From the NCBI GenBank assembly GCA_947374105.1, contig CANCAO010000055.1:1-8227 (forward strand): a stretch of 8,227 bases of DNA, written 5' to 3'. Below are positions 1 to 6,203 of the stretch, piece after piece. The first letter of the stretch is position 1. Every line of letters starts with the position of its first letter. The notes under the pieces are model-generated. The model was not told the origin of the DNA and made no database searches. It worked only from the letters and a program-made list of their open reading frames with translations. The position numbers and the translations under genes are program-made. This DNA comes from Comamonadaceae bacterium. Lineage in GTDB: Bacteria; Pseudomonadota; Gammaproteobacteria; Burkholderiales; Burkholderiaceae_C.

Positions 1-993
1 ACCGGCTTTGGCCTGGTCATCGGGCTGGATGGCACAGGCGACCAGACCACGCAAATGCCCTACACCTCACAAAGCCTGAGCAACTACCTGCAGCAGCTGG
101 GTATCTCGCTGCCGGTCGATGCGCTGGCCCGGCTTCAGCTCAAAAACGTAGCGGCGGTGCTGGTGACTGCGCAACTCCCCGCCTTTGCCCGCCCCGGTCA
201 GACCGTGGACGTGAACGTCTCCTCCATGGGCAACGCCAAGTCGCTCAAGGGCGGCATGCTGATCACCACGCCGCTCAAGGGAGCCGATGGTGAAATTTAT
301 GCTTTGGCCCAAGGCAATTTGATCGTGGCGGGGGCCGGGGCTTCAGCGGGCGGCAGCAAGGTGCAGATCAACCACCTGAGCGCAGGGCGCGTGCCCAATG
401 GCGCGCAAATCGAGCGCACCATTCCCACGCCCTTACTGGAAGGCCACAGCTTCAAGCTCGGGCTAGAGGCTTCGGACTTTCAAACTGCCCGACGGGTGGC
501 TGAGGCCATCAATACCCGCTTTGGGGCCACCACCGCCCGCGCACTCGATGGCCGCACGGTGGATGTGCAAGCGCCCACGGAATCCAATGCCCGTATCGCC
601 TTCATTGCCGAAATGGAGGAGATTCAGCTGGAGGCCTCCATCCCAGCCGCAAAAGTCGTCATCAACTCGCGCACAGGCTCCATCGTGCTGAACCAGGCCG
701 TAACACTCGGGCCCTGCGCCATAGCGCACGGCAACTTGTCAGTGAGCATCAGCTCCACCCCCATCATCAGCCAACCCGGACCCATGTCGGGCGGGCAAAC
801 GGTGGTGCGGGAAAAAGCCAACATCCAGATCAAGCAAGAGCCCGGCATCCTCATCCAACTGCCAGCCGCACCACTGCTGGCTGATGTGGTGCGCGCCCTG
901 AATGCCCTGGGTGCCACGCCGCAAGACCTGCTGGCCATCCTGCAAGCCATCAAGGCGGCTGGTGCCTTGAATGCGGAGCTGGAGGTGATTTGA
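1..993 (+). CDS. flgI: Flagellar P-ring protein FlgI (5' end missing)
   Basis: FlgI forms the P-ring, the periplasmic bushing that surrounds the flagellar rod in the peptidoglycan layer. The reading frame is open from base 1, so the 18 codons before the ATG at 55 belong to the protein and that ATG is internal. About 330 residues are visible. The first ones read GFGLVIGLDGTGDQTTQ, the hallmark N-terminal stretch of mature FlgI. Also visible are the TIPTPLLEGHSFKLGL segment in the middle and the family-typical C-terminus rich in short helices (LADVVRALNALGATPQDLLA). The Sec signal peptide and the first few dozen residues lie upstream of the window. The last codons carry the Shine-Dalgarno of flgJ, which starts one base after the stop, so translation of the two is probably coupled. 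Identity is secure from sequence and context. Confidence 0.97.
   Translation, partial: TGFGLVIGLDGTGDQTTQMPYTSQSLSNYLQQLGISLPVDALARLQLKNVAAVLVTAQLPAFARPGQTVDVNVSSMGNAKSLKGGMLITTPLKGADGEIYALAQGNLIVAGAGASAGGSKVQINHLSAGRVPNGAQIERTIPTPLLEGHSFKLGLEASDFQTARRVAEAINTRFGATTARALDGRTVDVQAPTESNARIAFIAEMEEIQLEASIPAAKVVINSRTGSIVLNQAVTLGPCAIAHGNLSVSISSTPIISQPGPMSGGQTVVREKANIQIKQEPGILIQLPAAPLLADVVRALNALGATPQDLLAILQAIKAAGALNAELEVI
981..989 (+). promoter_or_regulatory. Ribosome binding site of flgJ inside flgI
   Basis: GGAGGTGAT is a full-length match to the complement of the 16S rRNA 3' end. It is encoded by the last codons of flgI. The GGAGG core lies 9 bases before the flgJ ATG at 995, and the flgI stop TGA (991-993) falls in between. 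It fixes the flgJ start and suggests translational coupling. Confidence 0.8.
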
Positions 994-994
994 A

Positions 995-1891
995 ATGGGG
1001 CTGAATCCGCTTTCGCAAACGTCATCTTCGCCCGCCAATGCGCTGGCGGCTGACGCCCGAACGCTCAACAGCCTGAAGCTGCAAGCCGGCCAAAGCACGC
1101 CTGCGGCCATCAAGGAAACAGCCAAACAGTTTGAAGCCCTGTTCATGCGCGAGCTGCTCAAAAGCATGCGCGAAGCCACCATGAAATCCGGCTTGATGGA
1201 CAGCGCACAAGGGGACTTGGGCACGGACTTGCTGGACCAGCAGTTCGCTGTGCAAATGTCGGGCCAACCTGGCGGGCTGTCTGACATGATCGCCCAGCAA
1301 CTGACGCGCCAGATGAATGGAAGTCAAACCCCACCAACCTCACCCCCAGCGTCCACCCTCTCATTATCTGAGCGCAGTCCCGCATCAGTCACAGCCGCGA
1401 TCACCGGCTCAGGCACCGCCCCTCAAGCCCACTTCATCCAGCGTCACAGCGAGGCCGCCGCGCGGGTCGAAAAGTCCAGCGGCATCCCGGCCAGCTTCAT
1501 GATCGGCCAGGCCGGGCACGAAAGCGGCTGGGGCCAGCGTGAAATCAAGTTACCCGACGGCAGCTCTTCTTTCAACCTGTTTGGAATCAAAGCCACGCCT
1601 GGCTGGACAGGTCAGGTAGCACAGGTGACAACCACCGAATATGTCAACGGTGAAGCAAAAAAAACAGTCGCTAAATTTCGTGCCTATGGCTCGTATGAAG
1701 ACTCGTTTCGCGATTTTTCAAAACTGATCTCGCAAAGCCCTCGCTACGCGCAGACGCGCCAGCAAACGGGCTCGGTACAAGCCTATGCCAACAGTCTACA
1801 AAACGCGGGCTATGCCACCGACCCCGACTACGCAGCCAAGCTAAGCCGCGCCATCAACACCACGCTGCACATGCAGCGTGTCCAGAGCTGA
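995..1891 (+). CDS. flgJ: Bifunctional flagellar rod-assembly protein / peptidoglycan hydrolase FlgJ
   Basis: FlgJ is a periplasmic protein that caps the growing rod and locally digests peptidoglycan so the rod can pass. The 298-residue protein has both classical parts. The N-terminal rod-binding domain (about residues 35-105) includes KQFEALFMRELLKSMREA and GLMDS..GDLGTDLLDQQFA. A Ser/Thr/Pro-rich linker (about 108-140) follows. The C-terminal GH73-type beta-N-acetylglucosaminidase domain (about 142-298) follows that. The likely catalytic glutamate is E176 in ESGWG (176-180). The downstream NLFGIK motif, E215-Y216 and the YATDPDYA motif near 273-280 fit the active-site groove of this family. 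The two-domain form is the arrangement known from beta- and gammaproteobacteria. The gene follows flgI by one base and overlaps the flgK Shine-Dalgarno. An A8 tract at 1657-1664 lies in the hydrolase domain. Confidence 0.96.
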   Translation: MGLNPLSQTSSSPANALAADARTLNSLKLQAGQSTPAAIKETAKQFEALFMRELLKSMREATMKSGLMDSAQGDLGTDLLDQQFAVQMSGQPGGLSDMIAQQLTRQMNGSQTPPTSPPASTLSLSERSPASVTAAITGSGTAPQAHFIQRHSEAAARVEKSSGIPASFMIGQAGHESGWGQREIKLPDGSSSFNLFGIKATPGWTGQVAQVTTTEYVNGEAKKTVAKFRAYGSYEDSFRDFSKLISQSPRYAQTRQQTGSVQAYANSLQNAGYATDPDYAAKLSRAINTTLHMQRVQS

Positions 1892-1896
1892 AGGAG
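1891..1896 (+). promoter_or_regulatory. Ribosome binding site of flgK
   Basis: AAGGAG lies 6 bases before the flgK ATG at 1903. Its first base is the last base of the flgJ stop codon TGA, so flgJ termination and flgK initiation are close enough for coupling. It supports ATG 1903 over the in-frame ATG at 1915. Confidence 0.75.
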
Positions 1897-1902
1897 CACC
1901 CC

Positions 1903-3825
1903 ATGGCAGATGTCATGAATATCGGCGTGCGGGCCTTAATGGTTAACCAGAGTGCCTTGCAAACGGTAGGCAACAACATTGCCAATGTCAACACGCCGGG
2001 TTACTCGCGTCAGTCGGTCATCCTCAAAAGTGTAGGGGGGCAATTTTCTGGCACCGGCTTTTACGGCAAAGGCGTGTCGATTGAGACCGTGCAGCGCAAT
2101 TACAGCGAGTTTCTGACCCAGCAAGCCGCCCTCTCCAAATCGGTTGCAGCAAGTGACTCGGTCCGCTACAACAATCTGAGTCAATTGGAAAACATCTTCC
2201 AAGGCGGAGCAGACGGTTTAGGCGCCTCTGTCAGCAATATGCTCAACGCTTTTTCAGACGTGGTGAATGCGCCGACTGATCTGACTGCACGCTCGGTCGT
2301 GCTGACCCAGGCGGATGAAGCCGCTACCCGACTGCGAACGGCAGCAGCTCAACTCAATGACTTGAAACTGGGCGCCGTCGCGCAACTGAAAACCGATGTC
2401 ACCACTATCAACAATTTGGCCCAGCAAATTGCCTCGACCAACGATCAAATCACCAAAGCGCTGGGCAGTGGTCACAGCCCGAACGATTTGCTCGATCAGC
2501 GTGATCAATTGATCAGCCAGCTCAATCACTATGCGCAAACCAAAACGATTGCTGCAGATGATGGCAGTGTCGGCATATTCATGAGCAGTAGTCAGCCCCT
2601 GGTATTGGGCACCGCCGTTTCACCCCTCAAAATCGTCAACGACACCTTCAACGATCCAGCCAAGAGTCAGCTCACGATGACGGTCAGCGGGGTTGCCCAA
2701 GATTTGGATGCAGCCCAGTTGGGCGGCGGTGAGATTGCCGGCTTGTTGCGTTTTCAGAACTCCGATCTGGTCGATGCCGGCAACCTGTTGGGGCGCATGG
2801 CCTTGGCCATCGGCACCCAGATGAACACGCAACAAGGCTTGGGATTGGATCTCAATGGCAACCCTGGCACGCCTTTATTTAACATCAAACCCATGCCCAG
2901 TGTCTACGCGGCCAGCACTAACACCTTGCCCGGCCCCGCACTCAGCGTGGGAATTCAGACCAGCCCCAGCTCTGGCACACCGTCTCTGGCCGCCTCCAAT
3001 TACGAGCTCAACTTCAACTCCGCCACCACCGGCAGCATCACCCGCTTGTCTGATGGTGTGGTGACAGCTTTTGATTTTGGTGCGAGCAACCCTATCAAAA
3101 TCGATGGATTGGACATCCAAAAAAACGCAGTGGCTGCCACAACAGGTGACCGTTTTTTAATCACTCCGTTCAGCGCTGCAGCTCCCAGCATTGCCACCGC
3201 TTTTTCATCGCCTCGTGGGCTGGCCATGGCAAGCCCAGTAGCTGCACAATCAGGTTCAGCAAACGCAGGCACACTGGTTCAGGAAGGTCTGGTCGCACGC
3301 TCGCAGCCCGCACCGCCAGCCGTCACATTGAATTTCACCGGGCCAGGCACCTACACCCGCTCGGACACTGGCGCCACACTCTACGCCTACACGCCCAGCC
3401 AGCCGATTGAATACAGCACGGCAGCGCCACTGACCGGCTGGTCGCTCACGCTCAAGGGCGTACCCAAAGCAGGAGACACCTACACCGTGCAGCCCAACGC
3501 CTACCCGACCTTGGATGCAGGCAATGCCCAGGCCATGCTGGACTTGCGCGATCTCGCCCTGTTTGACGGTGGCCCCCTGACCGATGGCTACGCCAGCCTA
3601 ATGGCCAGCATCGGAACGCGGGTGCAAAGTGCCAAGACCACCATGACGGTGTCCACCAACATCGCCACCCAAATCGAGACCGATCGCACCAGCGTGTCAG
3701 GCGTGAATCTGGACGAAGAAGCCGCCAAGCTACTGCAATTCCAACAGGCCTATCAAGCGGCGGGCAAGATGCTGCAAATCTCGCAAAGCATTTTCGATAC
3801 CTTGATGCAAAACCTGGGGCGCTGA
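1903..3825 (+). CDS. flgK: Flagellar hook-associated protein 1 FlgK
   Basis: FlgK (HAP1) is exported by the flagellar type III apparatus and forms the first ring of the hook-filament junction. The N-terminus carries the rod/hook/HAP signature NNIANVNTPGYSRQ (residues 24-37), followed by GFYGKGVSIETVQRNYSEF. A long helical region (about 75-200) follows. The C-terminal 42 residues (599-640), beginning SGVNLDEEAAKLLQFQQAYQ, are the conserved terminal helix that packs against the N-terminal one to build the D0/D1 core. At 640 residues it is longer than the roughly 550-residue enterobacterial protein. The extra length lies in the surface-exposed middle, which contains two copies of a short 'G...G-x-x-x-GD-x-h-x-h-x-P' beta motif (about 397-422 and 507-531), also found in FlgL here. 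No Sec signal is present, as expected for a type III substrate. Confidence 0.97.
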   Translation: MADVMNIGVRALMVNQSALQTVGNNIANVNTPGYSRQSVILKSVGGQFSGTGFYGKGVSIETVQRNYSEFLTQQAALSKSVAASDSVRYNNLSQLENIFQGGADGLGASVSNMLNAFSDVVNAPTDLTARSVVLTQADEAATRLRTAAAQLNDLKLGAVAQLKTDVTTINNLAQQIASTNDQITKALGSGHSPNDLLDQRDQLISQLNHYAQTKTIAADDGSVGIFMSSSQPLVLGTAVSPLKIVNDTFNDPAKSQLTMTVSGVAQDLDAAQLGGGEIAGLLRFQNSDLVDAGNLLGRMALAIGTQMNTQQGLGLDLNGNPGTPLFNIKPMPSVYAASTNTLPGPALSVGIQTSPSSGTPSLAASNYELNFNSATTGSITRLSDGVVTAFDFGASNPIKIDGLDIQKNAVAATTGDRFLITPFSAAAPSIATAFSSPRGLAMASPVAAQSGSANAGTLVQEGLVARSQPAPPAVTLNFTGPGTYTRSDTGATLYAYTPSQPIEYSTAAPLTGWSLTLKGVPKAGDTYTVQPNAYPTLDAGNAQAMLDLRDLALFDGGPLTDGYASLMASIGTRVQSAKTTMTVSTNIATQIETDRTSVSGVNLDEEAAKLLQFQQAYQAAGKMLQISQSIFDTLMQNLGR

Positions 3826-3836
3826 GGATGCGCGCT

Positions 3837-3843
3837 GAAAGGA
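3837..3843 (+). promoter_or_regulatory. Ribosome binding site of flgL
   Basis: GAAAGGA ends 7 bases before the ATG at 3851. The next in-frame ATGs, at 3857 and 3863, would be 13 or more bases away, so spacing favours 3851 as the flgL start. The match is moderate, weaker than the sites of flgJ and flgK. Confidence 0.55.
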
Positions 3844-3850
3844 CAGTCAC

Positions 3851-5050
3851 ATGAATATGCGAATGGGCAGTGCCAACCTCTTTGACAACACACTGGCCAA
3901 GTTGAGTAGTCGTCAAGCCGGACTGGCAGATCTGCAAGAAAAATTATCCGCTGGCAAGCGAGTTCTGCATGCCAGCGACGACCCCACAGGGGCCGCCCAG
4001 GCAGAGCGGGCCTTGACCCGATCAACACGGGTGCAAACCGAGCAACGCGCGCTAGGTTTGCAGCGCAATGCCGTCGCCAATGCCGAGAGCACACTGGGCG
4101 ACGCCACAGCCACTTTGCAAACCCTGCGGGATCTGGTCGTCAGCGCAGGCAACCCAGCCATGAGCGCCACCAACCGCAGCAGCATCGCCCAGCAAATCAC
4201 CGGCCTGCGTGACCAGTTGTTTGGCTACGCCAACAAGCAAGACAGCAACGGCATTCCTTTGTTTGGTGGCCTGGGCAGTACGGGCGCGCTTTTTACCGAT
4301 GCGGCCAGTGGTGTGGTCTTTAACGGCATTGCCGGTCAGCGCGCCAGCACGGCCGTGTCCATCCCCAGTTTGATGGACGGGCAGGCGGTGTGGATGGATG
4401 TACCCACTGGTAATGGCGTGTTCACCGTGGGACTCAATGGGGTCAACACGGGAACGACTTCGACCGACGTGGGCCAGGTACTCAACCCGGCGGCACTGAC
4501 CGGGCACAACTACAGCGTGAGCTTCCAGGTCGTGGCGGGCGTCACTACATACAGCGTGACAGACACGACCAGTGCGACCAACGTCGCCACAGCCCAGCCC
4601 TATGTCGATGGCAAGGCCATTGCCTTTGACGGCCTGTCCTTCACGGCGCACGGCGTTCCGGCCAACGGCGACAGCGTACAGCTCGCCCCCAGCAGCCGCA
4701 CCGATCTCTTCAACATTCTGGACAACACCATCAACAGCCTTAACAATGCCACCGCCCCCGGCCACCTGATCACGCAAGCCACCACGCTCGCGCTGACCCA
4801 GATCGACTCGGGCATGAGTCGGATTCAATCGGCACGGGGCGTGGCCGGGGACCTGCTTAACCGAGCCGACACCATTGACAATAACCAGCAAAACAAGACG
4901 CAACAGCTGGCCGCCGATCGCTCAAGGGCAGAAGACATGGACATGGTGCAGGGCATCTCGGACTTCCAAAGCCAGCAAACCGGCTACGACGCTGCGCTCA
5001 AGACCTACGCCCAGGTGCAACGTCTGTCGCTGTTCAACTACCTGAGCTAG
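3851..5050 (+). CDS. flgL: Flagellar hook-associated protein 3 FlgL
   Basis: FlgL (HAP3) forms the second ring of the hook-filament junction and connects FlgK to flagellin. It is flagellin-like at both ends. The N-terminal helix contains KLSAGKRVLHASDDPTGAAQ (residues 31-50). The C-terminus ends DFQSQQTGYDAALKTYAQVQ then RLSLFNYLS (371-399), with the usual terminal helix. The 399 residues exceed the roughly 317 of the enterobacterial protein. The added part is a central domain (about 160-285), rich in Gly/Thr/Val, with a beta motif at 251-280 resembling two in FlgK. It follows flgK by 25 bases and is probably co-transcribed with it. Its TAG stop is also the first three bases of a spacer repeat (5048-5083). 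The start at 3851 rests on Shine-Dalgarno spacing, and a start two codons later (3857) cannot be excluded. Confidence 0.95.
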   Translation: MNMRMGSANLFDNTLAKLSSRQAGLADLQEKLSAGKRVLHASDDPTGAAQAERALTRSTRVQTEQRALGLQRNAVANAESTLGDATATLQTLRDLVVSAGNPAMSATNRSSIAQQITGLRDQLFGYANKQDSNGIPLFGGLGSTGALFTDAASGVVFNGIAGQRASTAVSIPSLMDGQAVWMDVPTGNGVFTVGLNGVNTGTTSTDVGQVLNPAALTGHNYSVSFQVVAGVTTYSVTDTTSATNVATAQPYVDGKAIAFDGLSFTAHGVPANGDSVQLAPSSRTDLFNILDNTINSLNNATAPGHLITQATTLALTQIDSGMSRIQSARGVAGDLLNRADTIDNNQQNKTQQLAADRSRAEDMDMVQGISDFQSQQTGYDAALKTYAQVQRLSLFNYLS

Positions 5051-5083
5051 CCCCCACGCTTGTCACTTCGTGTACTGCGCTGC
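5048..5083 (+). repeat. 36-bp direct repeat, copy A
   Basis: This segment begins TAGCCCCCACGCT and ends GTGTACTGCGCTGC. It recurs at 5131-5166 with 34 of 36 positions identical; the differences are at repeat positions 14 and 21. The first three bases are the stop codon of flgL. The GC-rich hairpin at 5082-5097 follows immediately and overlaps its last two bases. From memory, closely similar sequences are scattered between genes in Comamonadaceae chromosomes; that part is recollection, not a search result. Confidence 0.85.
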
Positions 5084-5103
5084 CCCCCCGAGGGGGCTGT
5101 TTC
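5082..5103 (+). terminator. Possible terminator of the flagellar transcript
   Basis: GCCCCC (5082-5087) and GGGGGC (5092-5097) form a 6-bp all-GC stem with a CCGA loop. It is followed by TGTTT, a short and imperfect T-rich tail. It lies 32 bases after the flgL stop and before a functionally unrelated gene, which is a sensible place for a terminator. The T-tract is poor, so it could instead be a REP-like hairpin that only protects the mRNA 3' end. Confidence 0.4.
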
Positions 5104-5130
5104 GCCTTGGGACGGCCCGGCGGCAAAACC

Positions 5131-5166
5131 TAGCCCCCACGCTGGTCACTGCGTGTACTGCGCTGC
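5131..5166 (+). repeat. 36-bp direct repeat, copy B
   Basis: This is the second copy of the 5048-5083 repeat, 83 bases downstream. It again begins TAG and differs at two positions. Unlike copy A it is not followed by the C-run/G-run hairpin; the sequence diverges to TCGCTTCGCG. It ends 23 bases before the preferred start of the phzF-like gene. It would be coding if the upstream ATG at 5070 were used, which argues against that start. Confidence 0.85.
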
Positions 5167-5189
5167 TCGCTTCGCGTAAAGTCGTGCGC

Positions 5190-6131
5190 ATGCACCTATC
5201 GACCTCACCCACCCGACTACGCCCCTTTAAACAGGTTGACGTTTTCACCGCCACACCCTACCTGGGCAACCCGTTGGCCGTGGTACTGGACGGAACAGGC
5301 CTGAGTGACGCGCAAATGCAGGCCTTTGCGCGCTGGACGCATCTGTCCGAAACCACCTTCGTGCTGCCCCCGACCCGAGCCGAGGCCGATTATCGCGTGC
5401 GCATCTTCACACCCGGCGGCGAGCTGCCCTTTGCCGGCCACCCCACGCTAGGCACATGCCATGCGTGGCTGGGGGCGGGGGGCGCACCCCAATCCAGCGA
5501 AGTTATCGTGCAAGAGTGTCAGGTCGGCCTGGTGCGCATTCGTCGCCAGGGCGCACGGCTGGCCTTTGCCGCGCCACCACTCAAGCGCAGCACCCCCTCG
5601 GCCATATTGCTCACCCAGGTACTCGCCGCACTGGGCCTGCAAGTGCATCAGGTCAAGGCGGCTCAATTACTGGACAACGGGCCGGTCTGGCTTGGCCTCT
5701 TGCTCGACAGCATGGACGCCGTGCTGGGTTTAACGCCGGACCATGCGGTGCTCAAGAATTTAGGCCAAAAAGTGGGGGTAGCGGCCGTAGATAAAGCACA
5801 AGAAGCTCCTGTTTTGATAGCGCGATCCAGTCAAGAAGCCCGCGCATTTGTCGATCACGCAAACGACCAGCCTATCCACCCCACCCCCGATCTGGAAGTG
5901 CGCGCCTTTGCCGCCCCGTCCGGCATCGACGAAGACCCCGTCACTGGCAGCCTCAACGCCAGCTTGGCACAGTGGTTGATCGCTGACGGCCTGATGCCCG
6001 AGCGTTACCTGGCCGCTCAAGGCACTTGCCTGGAACGCGCCGGGCGCGTGCACCTTGAGCGCGACGCCAGCGGCCAGGTCTGGGTCGGCGGCGCGGTGGT
6101 GAGCTGCATTGAGGGCCATGTGGCGCTCTGA
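5190..6131 (+). CDS. PhzF family epimerase/isomerase-like protein
   Basis: This is a 313-residue protein of the PhzF / diaminopimelate-epimerase-fold family, which has two pseudo-symmetric halves with the active site between them. The N-terminal half starts FKQVDVFTATPYLGNPLAVV. It holds E54 in HLSETTFV, matching the catalytic glutamate of phenazine-pathway PhzF, and H84 in the GELPFAGHPTLGTCH motif. The C-terminal half has EDPVTGS (248-254), where D249 and S254 match the conserved Asp and Ser of PhzF. All recognised active-site residues are therefore present. No other phenazine gene is nearby, so phenazine synthesis is not implied and the substrate is unknown. ATG 5190 is preferred because family homology begins just after it and the in-frame ATG at 5070 would translate the spacer repeat; no strong Shine-Dalgarno precedes either. 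Bases 5780-5824 resemble a dispersed intergenic repeat read in frame (about residues 198-212). Confidence 0.9.
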   Translation: MHLSTSPTRLRPFKQVDVFTATPYLGNPLAVVLDGTGLSDAQMQAFARWTHLSETTFVLPPTRAEADYRVRIFTPGGELPFAGHPTLGTCHAWLGAGGAPQSSEVIVQECQVGLVRIRRQGARLAFAAPPLKRSTPSAILLTQVLAALGLQVHQVKAAQLLDNGPVWLGLLLDSMDAVLGLTPDHAVLKNLGQKVGVAAVDKAQEAPVLIARSSQEARAFVDHANDQPIHPTPDLEVRAFAAPSGIDEDPVTGSLNASLAQWLIADGLMPERYLAAQGTCLERAGRVHLERDASGQVWVGGAVVSCIEGHVAL

Positions 6132-6203
6132 GTTACTCATAAATCAATAACTGCTCACGCACATTCCACATGGCTTATAGCCACTTTTAAGTATCAATTT
6201 CAC
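6132..6203 (+). other. AT-rich spacer with a small inverted repeat
   Basis: This 72-base gap between the phzF-like and phosphatase genes is clearly more AT-rich than its surroundings. It contains TGGC-TTATA-GCCA (6171-6183), a 4-bp stem followed by CTTTTAA. TTATAG within it could act as a -10 element, but I find no convincing -35. No good Shine-Dalgarno precedes the ATG at 6204. It probably carries the phosphatase promoter or leader, which I cannot place. Confidence 0.35.

Noticed and set aside
1672..1698. Possible sigma-28 (FliA) promoter: TAAATTTC, 11 bases, TCGTATGA
   Set aside because: The -35 half is good, but the -10 half matches the GCCGATAA consensus at only about 4 of 8 positions. 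The bases encode conserved FlgJ residues (KFRAYGSYED), and it lies about 200 bases before flgK. Likely chance.
3828..3854. Eight-codon mini-frame between flgK and flgL ending in an ATGA overlap with the flgL start
   Set aside because: GAGG abuts its ATG with no spacing, so initiation is unlikely, and such a short frame is expected by chance.
3452..3937. 161-codon - strand frame across the flgK-flgL junction
   Set aside because: It overlaps conserved coding sequence of both genes, and its translation is Trp/Arg-rich with no protein-like pattern.
4052..4903. 283-codon open frame on the - strand, opposite flgL
   Set aside because: It lies wholly over the well-supported flgL, its translation is Gly/Val/His/Arg-rich with no recognisable family, and it is explained by codon bias of the + strand gene in GC-rich DNA.
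5190..6131. Assigning the PhzF-family gene to phenazine biosynthesis
   Set aside because: The family is broad, and no other phenazine genes are present in the window, so only the family is claimed.
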